Assembly (NCBI GenBank): GCA_029582165.1
Contig: CM055881.1
Location: 24,657,594 to 24,721,593 of the forward strand
DNA length: 64,000 nucleotides
Direction of reading: 5' to 3'
Origin: Portulaca oleracea
Taxonomy: Eukaryota > Streptophyta > Magnoliopsida > Caryophyllales > Portulacaceae
How positions within the stretch are numbered: position 1 is the first letter of the stretch; each line of letters begins with the position of its first letter. Of the stretch, positions 45,539 to 56,874 are shown piece after piece. Below the pieces are notes generated by a model. That model saw only the letters and a program-made list of their open reading frames with translations, did not search any database and had not been told where the DNA came from. A program made the position numbers and the translations under genes.

Positions 45539-46732
45539 TCAAGAATTCATTTCTCTTGTTGGAATCATTGTCTTTGAAACATAATTGGCTTCGACGTTGT
45601 CATCTAAGTCCAATATTATCTGTCCTTCCTCAGCTAGCTTCATGATCCGCTCCTTAAGTGTGACACACTTCTCAAGAGGGTGACTGAGTACCCTATGATA
45701 GCGACAATATCTTGGGTCTGTGGTTCTTCCCGCTTCTTCCGGCCTCTTTGGTTGTGGAAGTTCGATGACTCCCGTCTCTAACAGGTTGTCGAGCATTCCT
45801 GACAAATCGGAGTCTGGAAATGGGTACTTCTTTTCTTGAAGCTCCTTCAGTGTAGGGCGCTTCCTTTCAGCATCTTTTGAAGAAGTGACTTTCTCCCTTT
45901 TGGGTTTAGGTTTAGCAGAGATTCGCACTGGTTCGCTTGTTGAAATAGCCATTGACTCTTCTTTTGAAGTCTTTGGCCACTTGCCGTTCTTTTTATACCT
46001 ATCGTCGTTCCTTGCATCATATGAAGATGAAGACCTTCCCCGTCGACTTGCTATGGTGATCTCCATATCATGTGCCTTAGTTGCCAACTCCTGAAAGGTT
46101 TTCGGCTTGACCATCTTGAGGACGTAGAGAAACTCCCAGTGCATACCTTGAGCGCACATATCGACAGCTGAAGCTTCGGTGAGGTGATCCTTGCATTCAA
46201 GACTAAGAGCCCTCCAACGATGGATATAGTCAAGTACTGGCTCGCCCTCCCACTGCTTGGTGTTTGTCAACTCTGTCATGCTGACGACCCATTGAGCGCA
46301 GTAGAACCTGTTGAGAAACTCTTGCTCCATTTGTTCCCAACTGTTGATAGATTCAGGTTCTAACTCCGTATACCAATCAAACGCGATTCCTCTCAAAGAG
46401 CGAACGAACTGCTTGACTAGTCGATCTCCTTCTGTGCCGGCGTTGCTACATATTTCGATGAAGTGCGCGATGTGCTGCTTAGGATTACCCTTCCCATCAA
46501 ATTGATTGAACTTTGGGGGTTGATATCCTTGCGACATTCGAAGGGCGTCGATCCTCTTTGTGTATGGCTTTGTGTAAAAGTGGGTCTTGTATGATCCCTC
46601 TCCGAGTTGAGCTCGCACTGCATTGGCCACCAAGTTTTGAATCTGCTCCACAGTCAGTGATTTTGAAGATGAGTTGCTCTTCTTGTCTTCCTTATCGCCA
46701 TCACCTTTGGAAGACTCTTTTGGCTTCCTCAA
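45539..46732 (-). pseudogene. Tat-type gag, N-terminus replaced by LINE sequence
   Basis: 397 open codons. Capsid motifs: SQGYQPPKFNQFDGKGNPKQ (residues about 67-86), HIAHFIEICSNAGTEGD, LVKQFVRSLRGIAFDWYTEL, SWEQMEQEFLNRF and LDYIHRWRALSLECKD, then MCAQGMHWEFLYVLK and TFQELATKAHDME. A basic linker (RKKK-type) and CRYHRVLSHPLEKC follow, a zinc-ribbon-like Cys/His motif. There is no ATG at the left edge: the frame opens with TTG at the breakpoint with the duplicated LINE piece. The original gag start, leader and primer site were therefore lost. This protein could have assembled particles, but the copy probably cannot be expressed normally. Confidence 0.88.
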
Positions 46733-47219
46733 GACATCTCCATCTAACTTGATGGATGATTCTTTTGGTCACTGCCATATAATCCGACTAATTTTGCCTG
46801 TGTAAGTACTAGTTATGCTCCCACCACACATTGTACACAAATGCTGTGAGCGTTGCCGAGACAACTTGTTTCAATGGCCGAGATTTGTGATTGTTAAGCA
46901 ATTTGATATAGTTGTCTTGCAAGTTATCCCCATCAATTCGAGTACCAAGCCACTCCATCAGCTCTTCTCTAATCTGAGTTGCAAAGGGACAGTTCCAGAA
47001 TATGTGTGCTGCCGACTCACCCGAAGAATTACAGAAACAACATTGAGTATCCTGTTGAGGCGACCAACGATTTATACGCTCTTTAGTTGGAAGCTGATCC
47101 AAATCCCCCAGCCAGGCAATGAACTTGTGACATGGTAAACTGCTCCTGGACCAGATTGTCCGAGTCCAAGGCTTCTTATCTCCTAGATTTAGGATCCATT
47201 AATAGCCCTTTTTGATGGT
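46717..47219 (-). repeat. Duplicate of the LINE B 3' fragment inside the Tat element
   Basis: Copy of 39835-40336 (zf-RVT region; the same ORF at 46809-47102 and 39926-40219). It begins with the ACCAT duplication (47215-47219) directly after the 5' LTR and ends at TTTTGGCTTCCTCAAG, where gag begins. The two copies differ at only a few bases, like the LTRs beside them. Confidence 0.93.
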
Positions 47220-48173
47220 TGTAAACACAAATTTCGAGCCTGAAATAAATAAAGACAAGAAATATGAGAAACAAATTAATTTGTATTAATATTTGAATGT
47301 ATGCGGGTACAATCTCTGTATTAAATACAACAAAGTAGTCCTCTGATTCGATCTCCTGAAATTTGGGTGAGCCGAGGGCGCGGACGCTTGATCTCGATCT
47401 CAAATGCAGGTCTAGCTGAAGAACTCTTGTAGCAGTTCTTGAGCTGAAGGTCTTGAACGTTGATCCTTGCTTGATAGCTGAAGGTTTTGAGCAATAGTTC
47501 TTCAGGTTCTTGGATGCGAGGGCTTGAGTGCTTGATCTCGATCGATGAACCAGATGAAGAAGATGACTGCCGTCTTTGATGTGAAGAACAGAAGCTGTCG
47601 AACTAGCAGACGTTGGTCCTTGGCGCTTGGTAGCTGGAGGTCGCTTGTAGTTCGATCTTCTGGAGGCTTTGCAGGTCTTGGTGAAGAATTTTGAAGCAGT
47701 TCTTGATCTTGACGCGGTAGAGACTTGGAGACTCGATCTTGAGCTTTTGCAGACTTTGATCCTTGGCGCTTGGTAGCTGGAGATTGCTGGCAGTTTGATC
47801 TTCTGAAGCCTCTGGAGTGCAGAATGCCGAATGCCGTCGGGGTAGCCTGCCGTGTCCGTTGAAAATGAGGAAGAAGACCCCTATTTATAGGCTCTGGAGG
47901 CCTAGGGTTGCCTAGGGTTTGAGTCGGCTTTGGGCTTGGGCCCAAATTAATAATTATTCCTTTAATTTTTAAATAAAGAAATAATTATGATTTTCTGCAT
48001 CATAATTAACACATGTCACGATGGTATTGGCCAGGGTACATTTCCATTTAAAATTTAATTAAATGGACCGTTGTAATTAATTTCACACGTGGCGGACAAT
48101 AATTAGCCAAATAAATTTAATTTATTTTCCACGTGTAATTTTCTGATTTGCCGACAATTTTTTACCTCCTACA
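47220..48173 (-). repeat. Tat-type 5' LTR
   Basis: On the minus strand it starts TGTAGGAGGTAAAAAATTGT at 48173 and ends GTTTACA at 47220. The TATA box CCTATAAATAGGGG is at about 47885. It carries an 8-bp repeat (GAATGCCGAATGCCG) absent from the other LTR. After its end there is no tRNA primer site; ACCAT and LINE sequence follow instead. Confidence 0.9.
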
Positions 48174-48306
48174 ATGGTATAGCTGTCATCATTTCCCTCC
48201 TAGCTCCATCTCTGATTCGGGTTGCAGGCCCATTAAAAGTTGTCTTTGAATTGTTCAATTTTCTTCATGTACCAGCATCTGTCCTACTTAGGAGAATAGT
48301 TCCACC
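48174..48306 (-). pseudogene. LINE B ORF2, middle part
   Basis: 133 bp between the two LTR elements. On the minus strand it continues the ETWW motif from 52085 as NYSPK-stop-DRCWYMKKIEQFKDNF, the region before zf-RVT in plant L1 ORF2. It ends DDSYT|I at the ACCAT duplication, and the frame resumes as TIKKGY at 40336. Confidence 0.8.
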
Positions 48307-49280
48307 TGATCCGGGAACGACTAGGGAAGCAAGATTAAACACCCAAGGATCATAATTGCTCTAGGGTTTAAGAAAACCCCATAATAGAACTCAAGAATAA
48401 CACCAATTTCTAGGTTTTTGGGAGATTAATGATGAAAATCAATACAACAACAATAATAATAATAGAGAGATATGACTAATTAAAGAGTTAAACTCACCAA
48501 TTAGCCAAAGAACCTCAAGAAGGTTGCAAGGATTCACCACTAGCACCCACACTTGAAACTCAAAGAATTTCCACTCAAGAATTGGAAGAAAACACACCAA
48601 CTCACTTGAATAAAAGGAAATTAACTAAGTAATCCACCAAGGATTAATCTTAATTACAAGGGTTTCAAATACCCTAAAACTCACAAAATGTTCTTCAAGA
48701 GGCTAAACCTAAAACTCAATGTATAAAAACTAGATCTAAAATGAGTGGAGTACAAAATATATAGGGAAAGGGGAAAATAAAAGTCGCGAGCGTATGGGAA
48801 AAAAGGTTGAGACACTGGTGGCGCCTCTAAGATGCTAGCAGGGTCTCAACTAGACAGTTTGGGCTGGAAAAACGCATTGGGCGCTGCCAGCGCCTGCCGG
48901 GCACACTAATTTCTGCAGACTTCCAATGTGTATAACTTTCTTGTTTTAACTCCGACTTGAGATTATAATATATTGATGGAAAGCTCTCAGTGTGTACTAT
49001 AAACTCACCAAATTTCAAGTCAATCGGAGTTATATTGAAGAAGTTATGATCAAAAGAGTAAATGAATATAATTTTCTCATACATAATTTTGCTCCAAACT
49101 TGCACTTTCTTAAACTTCGTTCTTCCAACTTAGTCGTGACCCCATCGTAGCTTCTTCATAGCCTTAATAAATTGCTGATTTGAGACCCAAAAGGTGACCG
49201 AACTCTGTTTGGAAAAAATGAATCTGACCCCTCCGTTGTTATTATCTCCGATATGACGGACCCCTAGGAATTATGGATCA
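48307..49280 (-). repeat. 3' LTR of the CCACC element
   Basis: 974 bp, matching 51121-52074. Differences from the other LTR cluster near the GGCGCC-rich segment (48815-48900). Confidence 0.93.
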
Positions 49281-50397
49281 GACTCCCCTTGTTGGAGAAG
49301 AGTTATCCTCAACTCTTGGGGGTCGATTTCATTGAAATTCTCGTGCATTGGTAGCCCATTGTAGAGTCGCTCCATAATCTCCAAAATGACGGTGCTCATT
49401 ACTCCAAACTTCTTAAAGTTGCTGGAGTTCTTGAATAAGGGATTGCGTTGATCTTTGAAGTACCTCTTCTTCTCAAACCTAGCTCTCATAAGGTGATTGA
49501 ATTCTTCAATGTAGTCATCGATCGAGAATCCAGGGCTGGGGAAGTGTACCAAAGTGATCCCCCTACATTCTCAACTTTGAAAGCATCTTCGCAAGGGGCT
49601 AAGCAAGCAACATCAAACACCCAATGTCTCCCAAAGATCATGCATGACTCACCCAATGACTCCACACCACAATATCCACCCAAATATGATTCCATGAATT
49701 TCATCAAGGAGTTTTGGATAACCTCACTCTTTGTAAGAGAACGAAGAGTGTCATTCTCATGGTGAGTGGGGGAGTCATCTTCAAGGTGGCTTGGCTCCTC
49801 AATTTGTGGCAATGATATGAACAAATGAGCTTCTTCTTGAGCCTCTTCAACAAGTATGAGAGGAAGATCAAGGTCGATGTTCTCATCCTCGTCTTCGCAT
49901 GGAGCTTCAACAATGTCTTCAATGGCCTCACAATGAACAAGAGAAGCTCCCTCATTGGACATTAGATCGATCTTTGCTTGCTCAACTTCTACATGCCTAT
50001 CAAGTGATGAAATGGACTCATGGCTAACTTCTTGCTTCCCTTGTTGGATGTCTCCTTTTCCTTGCAATGGAGACTCAAGAGATGAAGGATTGAATCTCCA
50101 TCTTTCAAGTAACATTTGGCGTTGAAGCGCAGCTTGGGAATCATTGAGTCGTTCAACTTGTTGCATAAGTTGTGCTATAGTGGGTTGGGGACTACGGTTG
50201 ATGAGAATCCCTTCCAAACGTTGTAATTGACGTTGGATCGCCGTTTGATTATTCACCATCAATTTTTGGGTACAATCAAACTGGTTTTGCATATCAAGAA
50301 CCCGTTGCATGAGTTGAGTCATGGTAGGTTCGGGTGGGAAAATAGGGTGAGAGGGGGAAGCTTTTCTTCCATCGTTTTGACTCGACGAAGAGGGCAT
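49271..50397 (-). pseudogene. Unusual ORF of the CCACC element, unknown protein
   Basis: The first sensible start is the ATG at 50397 (MPSSSSQNDGRKASPSHP); the frame is open further upstream without an obvious start. About 300 codons follow in one frame to 49486, then a frameshift near 49550 continues into another frame (SIDDYIEEFNHLMRARFEKK, then FGVMSTVILEIMERLYNGLP) whose stop lies at the LTR boundary. The N-terminal half is Gln-rich and probably coiled coil, with a repeated QLMQ(R/Q)V motif (residues about 84 and 134 of the long ORF). An acidic region (EDEDENIDLDLPLILVEEAQ) follows. I see no capsid, zinc knuckle or protease motif. It may be a highly diverged gag; I do not recognise a family. 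Confidence 0.55.
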
Positions 50398-51106
50398 TTT
50401 GAAGAGTTGAGGGATTCGATGGGCTAAGGTAAATATGAATGGATAAGGTTTTGGGTTCTTTGTGGTTAAGGGAATTTTGTAGAGTTTAGAGAGGCTAAAT
50501 TTTTGTGGGGAAAAAAATTGGGTGTTACCGGCAATGGGGGATGCACAAATCAATGTCCAACCAATGTTCAAGCAACAACAACACTACCCCAAGATTCACC
50601 ACACAAAGACAAGCATCAAACTCAACAAAATCAACAAACTCAACCTTTACACCTTCATGGAGGTAGCATGAACATTCAACAAAACCCAAATTTCAACCAT
50701 CAAGCTCTCTCCAAGAACTCTCCCAAATGTAACCCAAATCGATCACCAATAAAAAAGATTTCACAATAAACTACTCCCAACAATGTTATGGCATGTATCG
50801 CAATCACTTAAACGCCAAATATCACCAAGAAACTCAACCAAACATGCCAAAATCAACAAGAATCCCAAAATACAGAAAAAAAATTCTAGGCATGAACAAC
50901 CTCACAAATCAACCCAATACTCAACAAATACTTGGACCCAAATGATAAAAATCACATCCCAACACTCTAAAAACATCAAGGGACCAATATCAATCATTAA
51001 GTATGAGTTTTGTATCCATAAACATCAAGAACAATGCTCAAATCAACAAGAACAAAAACCACAAAAATCTGGAAATTTTTAACCCAAATATGAGTTCTAA
51101 TCCTAA

Positions 51107-51118
51107 GCTCTGATACCA
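51107..51118 (-). other. Primer-binding site, initiator tRNA-Met
   Basis: TGGTATCAGAGC on the minus strand, two bases after the 5' LTR end. This is the classic plant LTR-element primer site. Confidence 0.95.
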
Positions 51119-51120
51119 GA

Positions 51121-52074
51121 TGATACGGGAACGACTAGGGAAGCAAGATTAAACACCCAAGGATCACAATTGCTCTAGGGTTTAAGAGAACCTCAAATTA
51201 GAACTCAAGAACAACACCAATTTATAGGGTTTTTGGGAGATTAATGATAAAAATCAACACAACAACAATAATAATAGATAGATATGACTAATTAAAGAGT
51301 TAAACTCACCAATTAGCCTAAGAACCTCAAGAAGGTTGCAAGGATTCACCACTAGCACCCACACTTGAAACTCCAAGAATTTCCACTCAAGAATTAGAAG
51401 AAAACACACCAACTCACTTGAATAAAAGGAAATTAACTAATTAATCCACCAAGGATTAATCTTAATTACAAGGGTTTTAAATACCCTAAAACTCACAAAG
51501 TGTTCTTCAAGAGGCTAAACCTAAAACTCAATATTCAAAAACTATATCTAAAATGAGTGGAGTAAAAAATATATAGGGAAAGGGGGAAATAAAAGTCGCG
51601 AGTGTATGGGCAAAAAGGTTGAGATGCTGGTGGCGCCTGCGAGGCTGGCGGCGCCTACGAGACAGCAGGCGCCTACGAGAGGCATTGGCGCGTCTCACAC
51701 TGATTTCTGTAGAATTCCAACGTTCATAACTATCTTGTTTTAACTCCGATTTGATCTTGTAATATATCGATAGAAAGCTCTTAGTGTGTACTATAACCTC
51801 ACCAAATTTCAAGTCAATCGGAGTTATATTGAAGAAGTGATGATCAAAAGAGTGAAGGTATATAATTTTCTCATACATAATTTTGCTCCAAACTTGCACT
51901 TTCTTCAACTTCGTTCTTCCAACTTAGTCATGACCCCATCGTAGCTTCTTCATAGCCTTAATAAATTGCCGATTTGAGACCCAAAAGGTGACCGAACTCT
52001 GTTTGGAAAAAATGAATCTCACCCCTCCGTTGTTATTATCTCCGATGTGAGGGACCTCTAGGAATTATGGATCA
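51121..52074 (-). repeat. 5' LTR of the CCACC element
   Basis: 954 bp, minus-strand orientation, start TGATCCATAATTCC and end CCCGTATCA. Adjacent to the primer site. Confidence 0.93.
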
Positions 52075-52590
52075 CCACCAAGTTTCCTTCTGTAAGTACC
52101 GCGTGTGGATCCATTTGACCCACAAAACATCTTTTTTCATGGCAACATCCCAGCAGAGTTCTGCCATGCACGCTTTGTTCCAGCTGTGAATGTCTCGTAT
52201 GCCGAGACCTCCATAATTTTTGGGAAGGCAAACCTCCTTCCAGTTGACCATGGGGGTTTTTCGGTAGTTATTTTCCCCGCTCCAAAGGAAGTTTCTGCAG
52301 AGAGAAACTACTTTGTCCAAGACAGCCTACGGGAGAGGAAAAATATTGGCCCAAAAGCCCGTTATGCCATTAATAACTATATATTGATCAATGTGACCCG
52401 ACCAGCATAACTGATGTTTTTCGAGGCCCATAGCTGAATTTTGTCGGTGATCTTTTGCACAAGCGTCTTGCAGTCGAATTTTGAGAGGTTGCTTGGTGTG
52501 ATGGGCACACCAAGATATTTGATTGGGAATTCACCTTCAGCAAACCCCGTATACGTGATTGTGGACATTTTTCCTCGCCGTTCGGGTTTC
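52075..52590 (-). pseudogene. LINE B ORF2, 5' part (RT thumb region)
   Basis: Minus strand: GFAEGEFPIKYLGVPITPSN, then LQLWASKNISYAGRV-type sequence, a stop and frameshift near 52377, then DKVVSLCRNFLWSGENNYRK, NWKEVCLPKNYGGLGIRDI and LWVKWIHTRYLQKETWW. These are the conserved motifs between RT and zf-RVT in plant L1 ORF2. Homology starts abruptly at about 52570, so LINE B is 5'-truncated. It is broken at CCACC by the LTR element and resumes at 48306. Confidence 0.85.
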
Positions 52591-52673
52591 CGAACGTCCA
52601 CGTGGATTGGGGTGTGATTCGGTGATTTGTTCCGAACGTCCACGTGGATTGGGGTGTGATTTGGTGATTTGTG
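52590..52673. repeat. 42-bp tandem duplication
   Basis: CCGAACGTCCACGTGGATTG with GGGTGTGATT(C/T)GGTGATTTG is present twice (52590 and 52632), right at the truncated 5' end of LINE B. Confidence 0.9.
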
Positions 52674-54179
52674 CTGGGGTTTGAACCTTTGAAAAAGACC
52701 CTTTAAGGAATTTTAATTATATATTTCAAGAATAATATTTGTAAAATTACTTTCCCTTCACTTATGCATTTTATGAGTTATCAGAATTAAACCTTTCAGA
52801 GTGAACATCCGCTTGTTCCAAACGCTTCCAAATTTAATGTAATTTGCTCATTTAAATGTTAGGCTCGGAAGAAAGCAATATATACAAGCATTATTTAGAA
52901 ATACATAAAGAAAAGCCTTTAAAGTTGCATTGGTACATTGTAAAACCATGTTTTACCACAACTTATGCAACCCGATATGTTTTTAGTTCGAAATGGGAGT
53001 CGCCACCCGACTTTTTAAGGAAAAAGTCAAGACAAACCAAAGAGAAAATAAAGAAAGACTTCGCCTGCGAAACCCAAGAATGGATTCAGAGGTAAGGCTA
53101 CGAACTCAAAAAGTAGGAACTATAGGAGTTCGCCTCTCATAAAAGGAAAGACTTTACTAAAAGTTTTAAAAGCATGCTTTTATAAGATTTGGAAAAAAGA
53201 ATAAATAGGAACTTTATAGAATCACTTCATTAAACATGCAAAAATAAGAATGAAAGAAAATACAACATATACACTTTATTTACATAAGGGAGAAACAATT
53301 AAAAGCTTACATTGTGCCTTTTAAAGGGAAGCCTTGCCTAGCCTTTGTAGAAGCTCCTTTGAATGCCTTGAATCACCCTCTTGAAGATGTCAAAATAGTG
53401 CCAAAGTGGATGGAAAAGACGGATGAAAAAAGGCTAAGGAAAGGATAGAAAAAGGCTCTTTTGTGGTGTTTTGGGTAGTAGAAATGTTAGGCTTTTTATG
53501 GAGCTTTTAGGGATTTATAGGGGATAATTGGAGGTAAGATGAGAATGGAGATAAGAGGTTTAAGATAGTGGATAAATAGAGATAATAATTATAGGAAAAG
53601 ATGATGGAAAAGAACAGGAAAAAAAAGGTAGGAAATGAGAGAATTAAGAGATGGAGGATGAGAGTGTAGTAGAAGAATGAGTGAATGAGTTGGTGAATGA
53701 GTGAATTTGGCTTTGAGAGGAGGGTGGTATTTATAGGAGGATGAGGTAGTAGAGAGTGCATGCATATATAATCACATTCATCCCCTTCACGTAGCCCTTG
53801 GTCAACAACACATAACACCATGCAGGAGGGGGAGTGTATGAGGATGGACGGTGACTCATGATGAATGAACCATGTGTGGACGCCTTCAAGGCCGACTAGC
53901 CACAGCAAAGGGGGAGATGTATTTGCTTGTATCCATGCATCTATGGACGGTGGAAGTATGAATAAGTTTGCCTAGAAAATGGTTTGTTCACACTTGGATG
54001 GTGGAGGTTTATTTGATGCATATGAGATGATTTTGGATGCTTTTGCTAGGCTTTGAACTTGAGACTTCTTGGAGCTTCTTTGCATGTCTCTTTTACGTAG
54101 CTCGTGCATGGCTGAATTTATCATTTTAATTACGTAAAAATTGTGCATGAAATTCCTCACGTAAAAGTTGTTATCAACA
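52674..54179 (-). mobile_element. Probable LTR-type sequence, family uncertain
   Basis: On the minus strand it would start TGTTGATAACAACTTTTACG at 54179. CTATAAATACC (about 53731) is a TATA box followed by a C/T-rich leader. ATGGGAGTCGCCACCCGAC at 52993 recalls sequence in Tat-type LTRs. The far end near 52674 is not certain and no target duplication is visible. The reading frame at 53507-53908 is low-complexity. Confidence 0.4.
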
Positions 54180-55634
54180 GTATGCCAGTCTACTACCTAT
54201 CCTTATACAAGATGTCGAATTCGGTTGCCAGAGAATTTATGAGTCTACAACCGCGATTCTTCTGGGGAAGCAGCTCAAGTCAGAAAGTAAATTCACCCAT
54301 CAAATGGAGCCTAATCTAGAAGCCTAAGGTTAAGGGAGGTTTGGGAGTAGGTGATATCATGATGAAGAACGCATATTTTCTCTTTAAATGGTGGTGGAGA
54401 TACGACAATGAAGAAGGGGCTTTATGGCGGAAGATCGTTGTTAACTCAACTCATAATGAAGATGAATGTCTTGTGCCAAATGCATTTAGACTGCAATTTC
54501 CAGGCGTGTGGAAGGAAATAAAGAAGCTAGCAAAAGAGGAAGGGCATGTTCAAATAAGCATTAGGCAAAATATGCAACTCAAGCTTGGTGACGGGAGGAA
54601 GATTCATTTTTGGGATGATTGGTGGGCTGATCAGGAACCATTCAGAAGGAAATATGCAGACTTGTTCAAAATATCAAATCAGAAGAAATGTGTAGTTGCT
54701 GACATGGGGTGGTTCGAAGGTCAGTATTGGATCTGGTGTTTTACATGGTCCAAAGAGCTCGATGAACAGGAGAAGGCAAGGGTGCAAGAGCTAATCAAGC
54801 ATCTACGACAAATGCATCTGGTTGCAAATGAGTCAGATAAAATTGAATGGGATTCAAGTGGCCATTACACGGTCAGGGAAGCACTCAAGAAAGTAGAAGA
54901 GGTAGCCAGAGGCGCTGTCATCATTGACTCTATAGTATACAAAGCCTAGTTAAAGCTTGCCCCACCACGCGCAGAGATTATGGTATGGATGACATTGCTT
55001 GGCAAACTCAATACCAGGTCATATCTATGCAGGAGGGGTCTTCTAAGCCCAGATCAGGATGTCTGTTCAATCTGTGGAGCACATGGAGAAGATGTAGATC
55101 ACTTGTTTCTGCAATGTAGTTTTGCCAATGCAATATGGGTGATGCTAATCCAAGATCTTAATGGTGTTTATCCACAAGCTTATTGTTTCAAGGAGTGGTT
55201 TAAGCTATGGCTGGAAGTCACCTTCCCAAATAAGATGAGGAAGAAAATATGGATACTGACTTGTTTTGATGCAACTTGGACAATATGGAAGATAAGGAAT
55301 GAGATTGTGTTTGATAACAAGGAACAAGATATCAATTTGGTCGTGGGATTGTGTGTAAGAAGAGGATCACAATGTGGGCAGTAGCATGGAATGATAAAAT
55401 CCCATATACAGCCGAGCAACTGGAAAGAAACTTCAACCAATTTCACGAGATTTTTGGTTAACTCTGACAAATCTTGTATTGACATGGTGTTAAGGGTTGG
55501 GAGCAAAGCTTTGTTTTTGTAATTGGCGGCTGCTGTAGTTTGTTTCATGTACTCAACGTCTTGTGACGCGACCTGATTTGGGCCTTTTAATGAATAAGTT
55601 GGAATGTGACCCTTAACTTTCTCGGAAAAAAAAA
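54180..55634 (+). pseudogene. LINE C ORF2 3' part: RT end and zf-RVT
   Basis: Plus strand from MPVYYLSLYKMSNSVAREFM (RT thumb; 54182) through KVKGGLGVGDIMMKNAYFLF, then FWDDWWADQEPFRRKYADLF, SGHYTVREALKKVEE and a zf-RVT domain. The last contains RSYLCRRGLLSPDQDVCSIC, then HGEDVDHLFLQCSFANAIWV and TIWKIRNEIVFDN. The codon after the first ORF is a stop (54947) in an otherwise continuous frame. A short A-run (55625-55634) marks the 3' end. It begins exactly where the LTR-like sequence ends, so its 5' part was lost there. Confidence 0.85.
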
Positions 55635-55639
55635 TTGCA

Positions 55640-56874
55640 TCGATTTCCAACCCCCAAAACCTTGCCACCCTGACGACCAACACACTCCCCAGCCATGGCT
55701 AGCCTTGCAACATGGGCGTTTTTTATTTCTGAATCATGTTATTTTGATCTAATTGGCTATAACATAAGTTTAATTGAGTTCATGTTCGAGTTCGAGTTCG
55801 AGTTCCTCTGCTGATTCAAGAGTACAAGTTAAACATTGAAGTTAGTTGTTGCTTGCATTTGATTTGGTTTCTTCTTGATTGTTGATATTGATAATGGGAA
55901 AGCTAAAAACCTTACATTAGGTTAACCAATTCCTAACTGGGTATCATATTGTTTGTAGGGGGTACAGAGAGGGCATTATCAAAGCTTAAATGTTATTTTC
56001 ACTCCAACACTTTATATGTGTCTTCTATACATTTGATTTCTTGCTCCTAAATACTTTTTGCAGCATTTATTTCCCTCTTTCTATGTTATCTTACTACTCT
56101 TGGAAACATATTTTTAACCATTGGTTATCAATCTTGATCATTTTGTTATAACCTATAGTCATCCATATTATTTAGGTTTTATTGATGTTCAGATTGCATT
56201 CCAGGTGATAAAGTATGAAGCTATATTAATTATTCCATATTCATGAATGATTGGATTATTGTTGTTTCAAAGTTCAGTTGTTGACGAATCAACATGTTTT
56301 TAATCAAGAGCCAAGTTATTCAAGCACAAATAAAGGATAAAATGTATGTTTTAGGATAAAAATTTATCTTGCTCAACAAATGGATGTGTATGGATTAAAG
56401 TTTCTCATAGGACGCTTACCTCGCTCGTGCTTGCCATTGTGGCAAATTCCATTGATTGTGTGGGGTTGCTACTCAAGGTATTATGAATTTATAATGGATG
56501 TTTCCATTAGACCTTTTCATTTCTTTTTACAAAGCCAAGATATAGCGAAGCATCTATGTTTTCTATAGAGATAGCTAAACAAGTGCATGCATAAGCTAGT
56601 TTAGGGAAACGAATTAACAAAAGGGATATTAATTGATTGTTAGGTTTCTTTTTCTTTCATTTTGTGTGATAATATCCTTGATAGAACTTTTCAGAAAAGG
56701 GCGATTAATTGATTGTACTTATTATTGTTACAAAAAAAAAGGTTGAAAATTGAAAATGGTAATGTGAACATAAACAAACAAGTAAGCAGGCAAGTAAGTT
56801 AAAAAGTACACAACAAAAATTGTCGTATTTATTATAAAGTATATGATATGATATAATGTGATATGAAATAGCCC
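55640..56874. other. Intergenic, nothing recognised
   Basis: Contains a short GTTCGA hexamer run (55783-55803). No domain or terminal repeats were seen. Confidence 0.5.

Larger units (their letters stand above)
40337..48173 (-). mobile_element. Tat-type gag-only LTR retrotransposon with flank duplication, in LINE B
   Basis: Minus-strand element. 5' LTR 47220-48173, 3' LTR 40337-41283. ACCAT (ATGGT on plus) flanks the outside at 48174-48178 and 40332-40336, an exact 5-bp target duplication that joins LINE B in frame. Internal order from the 5' side: a second copy of the LINE 3' flank (46717-47219), gag (45539-46732), gag C-terminal ORF (44936-45454), tandem array 2 (43396-44420), tandem array 1 (41893-42960), simple repeats and a polypurine tract. 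No protease, RT or integrase is present, so it depended on proteins from another element. The primer site and gag start are missing. Confidence 0.88.
48307..52074 (-). mobile_element. Non-autonomous LTR retrotransposon (TR-GAG/LARD-like), CCACC target duplication
   Basis: LTRs 48307-49280 and 51121-52074. On the minus strand they start TGATCCATAATTCC and end CCCGKATCA. CCACC flanks both sides exactly (48302-48306, 52075-52079). The initiator-Met primer site TGGTATCAGAGC lies at 51107-51118 and a polypurine tract (ACAAGGGGAGTC) abuts the 3' LTR. The interior is only about 1.84 kb, with one ORF and no RT or integrase. Total 3768 bp. It sits in LINE B ORF2 and its ends are intact, so it is a recognisable recent insertion mobilised in trans. 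Confidence 0.95.

Noticed and set aside
53507..53908. 133-codon minus-strand ORF
   Set aside because: Low-complexity Ser/Leu/Phe composition in the leader region of an LTR-like sequence; no domain.
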